Origin: Physella acuta
Taxonomy: Eukaryota > Mollusca > Gastropoda > Physidae
Assembly: GCF_028476545.1 (NCBI RefSeq)
Contig: NW_026731687.1
Location: forward strand, 620,001-684,000
Direction: 5' to 3'
DNA: 64,000 nucleotides
Shown here: piece by piece, positions 1-50,079 of the stretch
How positions within the stretch are numbered: position 1 is the stretch's first letter
Layout of the letters: the number at the start of each line of letters is the position of its first letter
Translations under genes and position numbers: made by a program
Notes under the pieces: generated by a model
Seen by the model: the letters and a program-made list of their open reading frames with translations, nothing else
What the model was told of the DNA's origin: nothing
Database searches by the model: none

Positions 1-258
1 GCTGTAAGATGTCCCTAATTCCACCAAGCTCTGAGGGGTACCTGACTTACATTGGGGAAAGTAAAGGCAGTTGCGCATAGCGCTGACCACACTATCCCTT
101 CATATGCTGATATCTACTTCGTATCCCCAAGCATAGCTAGATCTAAAGAGGAACTTGTACTTTGCTACTTGAGTACTTAGTTTTAAATTTTAATGTCCTA
201 ATAAATCTTATATTGATGTGAATGTGAGGAGAAAAAAATAGTCTAAAAATTGAATTAC

Positions 259-39497
<39,239 letters not shown>

Positions 39498-41221
39498 CTT
39501 TAACGTCGTATCCAAATTCATCTGCTCGTCTGTGACACGACTACGTCCAACTGGGTTTCGATCCCACGGCCGTGCAGTCCGAACTGTTGGAGATCCACAG
39601 CACAGCTCGTATGTATCCATATTTATGTACACGTCTACTTATCCACATGAATGATCACAATCCATTCAAACATCCACTTAATACAGAAATCATGAAAGAA
39701 AAATAAATATAAACAGCGGTATATTTACAATCAATACACCATAATTTAAAACGATACGCTAGACTAGACGTACAGGTTTTAAAACTGGGAGAATCGCTAG
39801 CCAACACGGAGAGGTGAACACATGAAGCTTACACCACAGACAGACGCGAGCTACCGGTAGAAACACGAGATCAAGCTAACACCTGAACCCACTCAACGCC
39901 GGAGCGATCCCCTCATCTATTTATAGAACCACAACACAATCATTAACTCGGACGCGAACCCACACCGCAATAGTCACGCTTGACTTGACTCTCTCCCACC
40001 CCCTAACCCTGGATCACGCGGTAATCCGTAGCATATAAAGCGTTCTATTCATCGAACATAAGATTGAAATAAATAATTATTTAACATGATTAATTTTTTT
40101 TTAATTTTAAAAATAAATTCAAACTTGAATCACGAAATAAGAAAAATCGTAAAAATATTTCCAACAGAAGCGAAGAAAAGCTGCCCAAACTAAAATGTGA
40201 GCACAGTTCTAGAATAGTCGCTTACTTCACACAGACATGTAGCTCACCCCCAGTCCTGTAGTGTGTGCAGGAGCAGTCTAAGCCCACCGCGAGGGGTTTC
40301 AAAAACTGCCTGCTCGGCTGCTGCTGGGGGCGGTTCCATTTTTCAAGTAGGGGTGTCAGGCTCTTGTACTAATACATTTTTACAAGATGTGTTCGCTCAC
40401 ACTGAGCGGGGCGGGTGTACCGGTGGAAATATTTCACACCAAACACCAAAATAAAACCTGTGCTAAAAGAGTTGTCAATCGGCCGAGCCAGTAAAACTAT
40501 AGGATGGGTTTGAACACAAAACTAGCGTAGGCCTAAACGAAAAGTGGACCCACCCACGTGCTAAGACACTATGTATATCTCTTCCACCTTTAGCTTAAGA
40601 CTTGATTTGTTGTCTTTTTTCTTCACTAAACTTGTAAACAACTTAATAAACTGAAGTCTTGTAATGAATTCAGTCTCGCTCAGTTCGCGATAGAAACAAG
40701 AGGAAATCTAGACGTAGGCTAGGTCGAGTGGTCAGTCCAGTTTTAGATATGTGTAGGCGGGGGGTGGTGGCGATAGGGATTAGTAGGCTTAAGTTTCATT
40801 GACGGGGGGGGGGGGAGGGGATTAGTAAGCTGATGTGTACTTGGTAGAGGGCCAGATGGGGTAGGGTAAGATGAATTACACCTTTCCATAGGTGAAGGGG
40901 TCGTTAGTTTCTTTGTACAGCTGTCGAGAACTTCCGGAAATAACTTCCGGTGACTTAAGACATTCGAGTTTTGTCATTGGCTATTGAAAGCATTATTACC
41001 TAAAGATTCCATTGATTGGTTGATGTAATAAGTATATAGGCTGATGTTTGGTAAAATGTCGTGGTCATAAATAGTACAGAATACAATTTGTCGCAAAATA
41101 GAGCAGACCAAGTCTAATGTTATAGAGAAGACCAAGTGTAATGTTATAGAGCTAGTAACTAGCCAACAGATACCATACATTACATCAGTCCTTACAACAA
41201 CATACAGTTACATTTAAAACA
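39498..41221. other. Integrin gene upstream region
   Basis: 5' UTR and promoter area (see TATA box), then intergenic sequence. No second gene seen. G runs at 40804 and C/G-rich patches only. Confidence 0.5.
39918..39925 (-). promoter_or_regulatory. Possible TATA box for the integrin alpha gene
   Basis: Minus strand reads CTATAAATAG, a good TATA consensus, about 420 bases upstream of the chosen start codon. A transcription start near 39890 would give a 5' UTR of roughly 390 bases containing upstream ATGs. No initiator was verified. Confidence 0.3.
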
Positions 41222-42033
41222 AACCCAAGTAGACCAACCCAAGTAGACCAACCCAAGTAGACCAACACAAGTAGACCAACCCAAGTAGACCAACACAAGT
41301 AGACCAACCCAAACAGACCAACCCAAGTAGATCAACCCAAGTAGATCAACCCAAGTAGACCAACCCAAGTAGATCAACCCAAGTAGATCAACCCAAGTAG
41401 ACCAACCCAAGCATACCAACCCAAGTAGACCAACCCAAACAGACCAACCCAAGTAGACCAACCCAAACAGACCAACCCAAGTAGACCAACCCAAACAGAC
41501 CAACCCAAGTAGACCAACCCAAACAGACCAACCCAAGTAGACCAACACAAGTAGACCAACCCAAGTAGATCAACCCAAGTAGACCAACCCAAGTAGACCA
41601 ACCCAAACAGACCAACCCAAGTAGACCAACCCAAACAGACCAACCCAAGTAGACCAACCCAAACAGACCAACCCAAGTAGACAAACCCAAGTAGACCAAC
41701 CCAAACAGACCAACCCAAGTAGACCAACCCAAACAGACCAACCCAAGTAGACCAACCCAAACAGACCAACCCAAGTAGACCAACCCAAACAGACCAACCC
41801 AAGTAGACCAACACAAGTAGACCAACCCAAGTAGATCAACCCAAGTAGACCAACCCAAGTAGACCAACCCAAACAGACCAACCCAAGTAGACCAACCCAA
41901 ACAGACCAACCCAAGTAGATCAACCCAAGTAGACCAACCCAAGTAGACCAACCCAAACAGACCAACCCAAGTAGACCAACCCAAGTAGACCAACCCAAAC
42001 AGACCAACCCAAACAGACCAACCCAAACAGACC
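41222..42033. repeat. 14-bp minisatellite with AAGT/AAAC alternation, about 58 copies
   Basis: Unit agaccaacccaagt or agaccaacccaaac; rarer forms have agatcaa, accaacac. The two types often alternate, making a 28-bp higher-order unit, and longer blocks recur. Minus-strand LGWSTWVGLFGLVY frames up to 215 residues are artefacts of a stop-free unit. Confidence 0.98.
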
Positions 42034-42139
42034 AACCTAGACCATTGAAATGTTGCTGATTGAGAGGAGCGATAAATAATGTTTGTGTTTGTTTAGGTGA
42101 TAACATGACACATCACTATCACACACGGCAGTAAATCAC

Positions 42140-42425
42140 CAAATATGTGTGTGTGTGTGTCTGTGTGTGTCTGTGTCTGTTTCTGTGTGTGTATGTGTGT
42201 GTATGTCTCTGTGGTTATGTGTGTGTATGTGTCTGCTTATGTGTGTGTATGTGTGTATGTGTCTGTTTCTGTGTGTGCGTGTGTGCGGCTAGGGTGGCGA
42301 TAAGCCTGTGACAGATTTGTTACACCGTGTGACAAACATTGCCGGGAAATGTCATGTCATATCATGTAGCGCCATGTTATGTCATATCGTGTAGCGCCAT
42401 GTTATGTCATGTCATGTAGTCTCAC
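42140..42425. repeat. GT-rich tract and catgtcatatcatgtagcg repeat
   Basis: Interrupted (GT)n at 42140-42285, then about four units of gtagcgccatgttatgtcat at 42345-42420, ending at the stop of the orphan exon. Confidence 0.9.
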
Positions 42426-42631
42426 TTCATGTCTATATCGCCATCACGGTGAAGCCACCAACAGCGCTTGTACCTGTCCGCTTTACGTGTGTCAGGTGCT
42501 ACATTCACTGCCACTGCATTAGGGTCGGTGCAGGTGAAGAAGAGTTCACATGATTCTTCGCTGTATGTCCACCGAACTCTATCGTTGGGCAACTGCTCAA
42601 CAGGTCTAATTATGCCATAGGATGTGGGCAA
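42422..42631 (-). CDS. Orphan coding exon, protein not recognised
   Basis: After a good acceptor (gttttctag) the frame reads LPTSYGIIRPVEQLPNDRVR, then ESCELFFTCTDPNAVAV and YKRCWWLHRDGDIDMK before a TGA. Codon use and the Cys/Trp content look like real protein rather than repeat translation. It may be a terminal exon (stop 42424-42422) or an internal one using the gtgaga donor right at the stop (exon end 42428). It lies between the cystine-knot gene and the integrin gene on the same strand. No partner exon was found. Its first 50 or so bases have a diverged copy at 42638-42690. I do not recognise the family. Confidence 0.5.
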   Translation of the reverse strand: MPTSYGIIRPVEQLPNDRVRWTYSEESCELFFTCTDPNAVAVNVAPDTRKADRYKRCWWLHRDGDIDMK

Positions 42632-42637
42632 CTAGAA

Positions 42638-42690
42638 AACCAAACTCTTGGACAACTGGTCAATAGGTCTAACAACGCTATAGGATATTA
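42638..42690 (-). pseudogene. Diverged copy of the orphan exon 5' edge
   Basis: cttggacaactggtcaatag and gtctaacaacgctataggat align with gttgggcaactgctcaacag and gtctaattatgccataggat at 42583-42622. It lies just upstream (minus sense) of the exon's acceptor. Confidence 0.75.
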
Positions 42691-43224
42691 TGTCTCTAAT
42701 CTACGGTAAAATTAAAAGGCCCACTGTTACATGAGTCAATGATGGGGGGGGGGGGGGGTGTCTGGGTTAAGATGATACATGCATGTTCACAACCTCTGTG
42801 AGGCAACAGTAAAACAAATCGTGAGCACATGGCATTGGGCTCTACTGATCTACCTGTGAATTACCTGGGTAAACTTTACACGATATTATATACTAGCTAC
42901 ATCTGCACTTTAATAAGAATAAGAAAATTACTCCCCTTTATTTTGGTGTGGTTACCCTTTTTGTTGCGAAAGAAAAACCGGTAAAAATAAATCCGGCATC
43001 ACAGAAGGCGTGTGTGTGTGTTGGAGCTATTTATAGCAGTAGGTAGGCACCAGGAGCTGCATGTAGGTAGAGTGTGATTAACTCCCCTGGAATGTCTTGT
43101 CTCAACTGTGTCAAGTTTGTTTGCTTATCGTCAGTAATAGGTCATCTTCAGGAACAGGTCATCTTCAGGAATAGGTCATCGTTCTCGTGCATGCTGCTAG
43201 TACAGTGGATGGGGGATGACCTAA
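42691..43224. other. Intergenic sequence
   Basis: G run at 42744; short repeat aataggtcatcttcagg (three copies) at 43136-43180. No exon seen. Confidence 0.5.
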
Positions 43225-43469
43225 GGTTAACTTGCGTCACTTAAAAGACCTTAGTCTAATGTACGCCGTTTAAAAATATCTTAGGTTAGCGTGTGCAAAT
43301 TAAAAGACTTTAAGGTTACATACGTCAGTTAAAAGACTTTAGATTAATGTGGGCCCTATCATATTTTAACATAAGTCAATAGAGACTTTAAGTTAGCACA
43401 TCAGTTAAAAGACCTTAAGCAGTGGCGGAACTAGAAAAAAAAGGCTCCCCCGCAAAGAAAAAAATTAGG

Positions 43470-43555
<86 letters not shown>

Positions 43556-44005
43556 CTATATTCTAAATGAGTAATTTAGTCTACTTCATTGCAAATATAA
43601 CCATTCTGAGAGAACAATCTAGACAATTTTTTTTTTTTTTTTTTTTGTAGTCCTTCACTTTTAACTGGTCAAAAATATATAAAGACGTAAGCTTAATTCG
43701 TGAATGGTTTCTCGCGTTATGTTTATTTTTTTCATTTTTGGCTTTTATAATATCAATTTTGAAAACATTAATTTTTATATCTATACCATTGTTTAGTACG
43801 TCTTATTTAAATAACAATTCAGAGAATCAATTGCTTTTTACTAAACATAGTACAAAACTATGTAAATGAGATTCGTGGGCATTCCTATTTTTAAGAAGGG
43901 CAGTAAGTCATGGAAGTTGTGTGAATGTTTGCCTACCTTTCAGACTATAGCCCTTGGAGATTTTAAAATATTTTTCTACGCAACAATCTCTGCTACAGTA
44001 GACCT

Positions 44006-44059
<54 letters not shown>

Positions 44060-44550
44060 ATTACTTTTAAGATGCATGAAAAACATAATTTTTGAAAAAA
44101 AATTCATTGTTTTTTGGTCGGAAATGGGCCCCTAAACGTCCTGGGCCCCCCCCCCCCGCAATGCGGGGTCTGGCGGTATGGTAGTTCCGCCCCTGACCTT
44201 AAGTTAACACATCAGTTAAGAGACCTTAAGTTAACACATCAGTTAAGAGACCTTAGTTAGCACATCAGTTAAGAGACCTTAAGTTAACACATCAGTTAAG
44301 AGACCTTAAGTTAACACATCAGTTAAGAGACCTTAAGTTAACACATCAGTTAAAAGACCTTAAGTTAACGCATCAGTTAACATACCTTAAGTTAACACAT
44401 CAGTTAAAAGACCTTAAGTTAATACGAGTTAAGAGACCTTAAGTTAACACATCAGTTAAGAGACCTAAAGTTAACACATCAGTTAAGAGACCTTAAGTTA
44501 ACACATCAGTTAACATACCTTAAGTTAACACATCAGTTAAGAGACCTTAC
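43225..44550. repeat. 27-bp minisatellite split by a hAT element
   Basis: Unit contains ttaagagaccttaagttaac and acatcag. Degenerate copies at 43225-43419 and homogeneous ones (about 13) at 44196-44550, separated by the hAT-like element whose target duplication ACCTTAAG is part of the unit. Confidence 0.95.
43420..44195. mobile_element. Non-autonomous hAT-like DNA transposon (776 bp)
   Basis: Ends are inverted repeats: left CAGTGGCGGAACTAG, right (reversed) CAGGGGCGGAACTAC. It is flanked by identical 8-bp target duplications ACCTTAAG (43412-43419 and 44196-44203). The CAG...CTG termini and 8-bp duplication are the hAT signature. There is no transposase; inside are a (TA)n tract (about 43474-43552) and a T run (44008-44054). 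It is inserted into the 27-bp ttaagagaccttaagttaac minisatellite. Confidence 0.9.
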
Positions 44551-44934
44551 ATACGACGGAAGAGCTGCTGTTAACACTCGACATTTAAACACCTTAGACC
44601 TAGCCCCATGCCTAGAACCAGAAGAATATCAATGACGTGTTTTTACGATTATTAACGTGTTCAACTTTCCCCAACTCCTGGCATGCTGTTTATGTTCAGA
44701 TCGTCTCATGTCTCCCCTCCCCCACATTGACGCCCCCCCCCCCCCACACGCTCTCCCCAATGATACCAGAGCCACCCCCCCCCCCCAACGTACAGTAGAC
44801 TAAGATTCCCTGCTTATCAAGAGCTTCTCTTCTTTCATCAGCGCGGTCTCAGCATCGTTCCTTATCTTTCTTTCCGCCCAGTTTTTACTTGTTTTCTCTG
44901 GAATAAATAATCTTTTTCTCTTAGACAGTTCTAT

Positions 44935-45090
44935 CTACTTCTTCAACCGTACTGTCCACTTCATCCCCACATTCTTCAACCGTACTGACCACTTCATCCC
45001 CACATTCTTCAACCTTACTGGCCACTTCATCACCACATTCTTTAACCGTACTGACCACTTCATCACCACATTCTTCAATCATACTGACAT
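44935..45090. repeat. 33-bp minisatellite, 5 copies
   Basis: Unit contains ttcttcaaccgtactgacca and cttcatccccaca. Confidence 0.93.
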
Positions 45091-45149
45091 CACCACACTT
45101 TTTTTTAACCTGCTGACCTTTTCATCTCTACACATCACTGTTTCCCACT

Positions 45150-45748
45150 GCCCACTCTACACACCACTCTTGCCCACTGTCCACTCTACACACCACACTT
45201 GCCCACTGTCCACTCTACACACCACACTTGCCCACTGTCCACTCTACACACCACACTTGCCCACTGTCCACTCTACACACCACACTTGCCCACTGTCCAC
45301 TCTACACACCACACTTGCCCACTGCCCACTCTACACACCACACTTGCCCACTGTCCACTCTACACACCACACTTGCCCACTGTCCACTCTACACACCACA
45401 CTTGCCCACTGCCCACTCTACACACCACACTTGCCCACTGCCCACTATTCACACAACACTTGCCCATTGTCCATTCTACACACCACACTTGCCCACTGTC
45501 CACTCTACACACCACACTTTCCCACTGTCCACTCTACACACCACACTTGCCCACTGTCCACTCTACACACCACACTTGCCCACTGTCCACTCTACACACC
45601 ACACTTGCCCACTGCCCACTCTACACACCACACTTGCCCACTGCCCACTCTACACACCACACTTGCCCACTGTCCACTCTACACACCACACTTGCCCACT
45701 GTCAACTCTACACACCACACTTGCCCACTGCCCACTCTACACACAACA
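45150..45748. repeat. 29-bp minisatellite, about 20 copies
   Basis: Unit contains cactctacacaccacacttg and cccactgtc. The unit has no stop in any plus frame, so all three frames stay open for 180-197 residues; these are artefacts. Confidence 0.98.
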
Positions 45749-46059
45749 CAACCCACCCTTTAGATAACCCAAGAAATGCCTAAAAACCCATTGAGCCGAT
45801 TCGAGCAGCGGTTCCTCTATTGATTTCCCCATACCCACATCAGAGACGCCCTACCCCCGTCTATTGGCTTTTAAACCCCCACCCCTATACCCGTATTTGG
45901 ACGCCCCCCCCACCCGCCCCCAGCACCCAGACTTTTAAATTGTGGCCGTCGTCTGGTGCTGTATATTGATTTCCCCGACAATGTTCAATTCATAAATAAT
46001 ATTCTTCTGGAGCGTGGGGAGGGACGTGGTAGGTTCAATTGGGAAACGGACAAGATGGT

Positions 46060-46290
46060 TGGAGGTGGTTAGAGGTGGTTGGTGTGGTTGGTGTGGTTCG
46101 AGGTGGTAAGGGTGGTTGGAGGTGATTGGAGGTTGTTAGTGTGGTTAGGGGTTGTTAGAGGGGGTTAGTGTGATTAGGCGGGGGGGGGGGGGTTAAACTG
46201 GTTGGAGTTGGTAGGGGAGGTTAGTGTGGTTAGGGGTGGTTTGTGTGGTTAGAGGTGTTAGGGTTGGTTTGAGGGGGTTAGAATAGTTGA
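46060..46290. repeat. G/T-rich ggttagaggtggttggtgtg repeat
   Basis: About 12 imperfect units of 16-20 bp. Confidence 0.88.
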
Positions 46291-48747
46291 TGTGGATGAA
46301 AAAGGTCTTAAAAGTAAAAAAAAAAAGGTCTGAAATGAGATCTAAAACGTTGGCTCGAGAATGGCTGTCAATCAGAGATAGTCCTAAAGCATGGCCACTT
46401 AAAAGATCAGCAAAAACTGAGAATTGAATCGTTTATCTTTATCTCAGATGTCGAACATGATGCAGTTTTAACTTTACTCCGCTGAAGTATTGTCTTTTTT
46501 TTTTACGAAACTTTGAACATTTGATTCTGAAACATTTAAAACTTCCAACACTACAACAAAAACAATTGAAACAAAAACCTTTTAAGTATCCTCGTCACTT
46601 ATCTCAATTAAGGTTTTTATCTCCTGTCTTTAGCCATCAAGTGTTGACAGAAAGGCGTGGTCAGGGTAAAGTCTGGACCCGCCCAAACACTCATCAAATT
46701 ATCTACTTGAACATTTCATTAAAAGGTTTTCAATGACAGGAAACTCACAAGTAGATCTTCTGTTTGACTAGTTCTCTTTTAGACACGTTTGAGATTTAAT
46801 AAAATAATTGTATTTGATTAGCTTTTTAATACCATATTTTATTGATTGGCTATTTAATGTGCGTGATTTTTAACCGTCGAATTGAATGAGTTCTTTATGT
46901 TATTAATTTTGTAATCTATTTTGGTGATTTTGTAACCATCTATTTGATTGATTAGTTTATATTTTATTGATTTATTATTTAATTTTGGTGATTTTTTTTA
47001 AACCGACGCCACTAAGACCTACATAAAGTTTAACTATAAAACAGTCCAATGAAAGCAATATTTGTTTAATATGAACAATAAAAAAAAACAAGGCCCTGTC
47101 AGTTCACATTTTATTAAACCAAGTGACGTTCTTTAACTGACAAGAAACTGAAGAAAATTTACATGTAAATATATTGTTTAACTTCTAATTCTCAGTTTAG
47201 ATATCCTGTATTTAATCTACAATGCGAATCCTTGTAATGTTTACCATATTTTCTTAGATCATCCAGGTTATGTAACGTTTCTTGGACACCTACCCTCCTA
47301 CACCCCCCCCCCCCCCCCACTCCACACAACACACCCACACAACTTCCCGGCATACCTCTATGCCAAAACAACCGCGAATTATAAAATAATTAATTATGGG
47401 AAACACATCATTTTAGAGAAAACCCCTTACATTTTCATTTGAAACATTAAAAAATATCCACCTACATGCGTCAGCATCACTACCAAAAAGTGATCCTTTC
47501 CTTCATTGTTTGTTTTCAGTAATTATTTCATTTAGATGATCATAGCTAAAATGTAACTTGCATTGAGATTCATGTAGCTTTTGAAACAAATTTAAAAAAA
47601 AAAATCCAGTTGAAAACACATAAAATGTGGTTTTATCAGTTGAAAACAAATAAAATGTGTTTCTTTCTCCCAGCAGAGATCCCCCTCTACTGGCATCCCA
47701 TCAAAGAGTTCCAAGCTAAATGTTTTGAACATTTTGACACATATCCAACCTGTCTGTTACAGCCTTCTATTTTTTTTATACCCAGAACAATAAATTTTAA
47801 AAACTTTTATTGAAGAGAAGCCAACAGTAAAGTCATGTCCCATTTATTCTATTTACATAAACAAGATATATTACCTCCCCTATATTTTATAAACAGCGAG
47901 TTTTTAACATCTATGTGGTCTGCTTGGCAAATTGTCTCCCATTTATTTATCCATAAATCTACCTCCTTCGTCCGATCCAAGCTTTAGCCGTACAAAACAC
48001 TTCGCTTAGTTTGAACGCATGGTATTTCTACATGTCTGTTCATACAGGATTATTCTGGTACACAACACTTGTACATTTGTACCGTCGTACACAGTCTGCA
48101 AGTCAGAATATGGCGTACATTTACATCAATATCCAATGAATCCAAGGCAGACCAATCTTTGTAATAGTTATCCTTCGTCCTTTGGGATTCATGACTGAAC
48201 TACCCTGCCAGATAATGGATACAAATGTATAGTGAATGAAGATCAACTTGTCTAATCTAATTATGAAGTCCAGCATTTAAAAATGTAATGGCTTAAAAAA
48301 ATTAAATGATTGATTCAAAGCACAAAAAGAAATATCTTATTTGAAGCACATAAAGCATAATTTTATATGATTTTCTCCTCAATATTAAACAACAACATGG
48401 CTCATAATTGAATTTGTTTATTAAGTATAAGGGGAAACAACCAATAAAACATACCTTTGCAGTTGAATGTATTATTTCCCTTTATCAGAGGAATAAGTCG
48501 GGCATTGATACTCGAAGTAAAATAGCATTTTAAAGTAAAATATTTAAAAATTTAATACGCTTTGGTAAAACAAAACTACCGTTTTACAGTCATGTGATTG
48601 GATACCACACTGTTTACAGTCATTTGATAACATACCATACCCATAAACAACACCCACAAGCCAAAACTAGGTAGAGGGCACTCCAACCTTTAACTTCATA
48701 AAAACGTGGCTACGTTATATTTTTCTAACAAAACTTCTGGGGAAGGG
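46291..48747. other. Intergenic AT-rich sequence
   Basis: No supported exon. C run at 47306. On the minus strand AATAAA words occur near 47805 and 48415 and could serve as poly-A signals for the cystine-knot gene. Confidence 0.45.
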
Positions 48748-49185
48748 TTAGGTTTGGGGAACTGTCCCACCTACCCTCGGGGAACTGTCCCATCTACCCT
48801 CGGGAAACTGTCCCAACTACCCTCGGGGAACTGTCCCACCTACCCTCGGGAAACTGTCCCACCTACCCTCGGGGAACTGTCCCATCTACCCTCGGGAAAC
48901 TGTCCCAACTACCCTCGGGGAACTGTCCCACCTACCCTCGGGAAACTGTCCCACCTACCCTCGGGGAACTGTCCCATCTACCCTCGGGAAACTGTCCCAA
49001 CTACCCTCGGGGAACTGTCCCATCTACCCTCGGGAAACTGTCCCAACTACCCTCGAGAAACTGTCCCATCTACCCTCGGGAAACTGTCCCAACTACCCTC
49101 GGGGAACTGTCCCACCTACCCTCGGGGAACTGTCCCACCTACCCTCGGGAACATCTTCCCTCGGGGAACTGTCCCACCTACCCTT
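48748..49185. repeat. 23-bp minisatellite, about 19 copies
   Basis: Unit ggaactgtcccacctaccct plus cgg, with cgggaaa/cggggaa and cccac/cccat/cccaa variants in repeating order. It lies 700 bases past the cystine-knot stop codon, possibly in the 3' UTR. Confidence 0.97.
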
Positions 49186-49880
49186 TAAACAAAGACAAAC
49201 GTTAAATACATGAACAAATTCTGGCAACTAAAAGCTATTAGTATTTGTCACAGATTGTGTCTACAACGACAGTTTCAACGATATCGCCTTCACCGAAAGT
49301 CATCAGATCCTCTAAAATATCAGGATGTACTAATCAGACCGCTTGATATTCGAAAGAGATATTACTTTGTTGCTTACTTTAAGTAAAATCATGTCATTTA
49401 AAAAAATACTTGGTTACTTATTTGTGAAAATTTTAATTTTTTTCCCCAGTAAGTTCGTGGGCGGGTTATCAGTTTTTACTACTGTATTATCCAAAAAGTG
49501 GTAAATGGTTTAAAGGGAAATAACCAATGCAAAAAAAACAATTTTACTGGTTATTTCCCTTGAACAACGATTTTTCAAATCAAACACAATTACAGCAGAA
49601 AGTACATTTATAGATGTAGGCAACATGAACATCATGTAGACAGACAACATCAACAGGTCATAGAATATACACATGGACTTAACGTCAGTTTTATCTACAC
49701 TTGATGGCGTCAGTCGGAGGGGTGACATCAACGCCATTTTGAAGTGATCGATCAAAAATTTGTACCAGTTAATTAGATGAGTGATCAGAAACCACAAAGA
49801 CGATGTTGCTTGTTGAATAAATGTCTGTAAGCAGAAAAGTTTATGCAGTTTTTTATGATATTTTTCTAGGCGTGGTCTTG
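49186..49880. other. 3' flank or 3' UTR of the cystine-knot gene
   Basis: AT-rich. A 124-residue minus frame (49510-49884) overlaps the stop region in another register and shows no recognisable features. Confidence 0.5.
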
Positions 49881-50079
49881 TCACCCCCTGGGTAGGGGCG
49901 TGTCTACGGCTGCTTTAGTCAGGAGGTCCCGCAGCTTGACGATGTCTTTGGGGGGTGCGTCGGTGTAGCATGGTCGACAGGAACAGTCCAGGACGTCCTT
50001 GACCGGCACGCGCATGCGCTGTCCGTTTTTGCATGGTATCAGAGCTATGGAGATACTGTAGCTCAGAGGTTGGCAGCAG
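49881..50079 (-). CDS. Cystine-knot gene exon C, with stop codon
   Basis: One base + 65 codons + TGA. Begins CCQPLSYSISIALIPCKNGQ, then VLDCSCRPCYTDAPPKDIV, and ends TPLPRG. The CC, IPC and C-x-C-x-x-C cysteines complete the knot. Acceptor gtccccag; about 30 bases upstream the 4.9 kb G-rich array begins (C-rich in the transcript). The frame after the stop stays open on the same strand in another register but is read as 3' UTR. Confidence 0.83.

Noticed and set aside
50-105. Possible next integrin exon ending at gtaagt (position 50)
   Set aside because: One frame reads DSVVSAMRNCLYFPQ, but no acceptor gives the phase 0 needed after exon 28 and it does not clearly match the calf-2 end.
39535-39600. 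tRNA-like B-box words (tgggtttcgatcccac) near integrin exon 1
   Set aside because: No A box or cloverleaf fits; could be a SINE relic but no ends or tail are visible.
41192-42106. Minus-strand frames up to 215 residues rich in Trp, Leu and Gly, resembling a membrane protein
   Set aside because: They are translations of a 14-bp repeat in three frames; the hydrophobic look is compositional.
45170-45783. Three overlapping plus-strand open frames of 179-197 residues
   Set aside because: The 29-bp repeat unit has no stop in any plus frame, so all frames stay open; there are no splice or start signals and the sequence is pure repeat.
47610-47813. 67-residue plus-strand frame
   Set aside because: No splice or family evidence and opposite strand to all supported genes.
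49510-49884. 124-residue minus-strand frame overlapping the cystine-knot stop
   Set aside because: Different register from the gene, AT-rich and without recognisable motifs; best read as 3' UTR.
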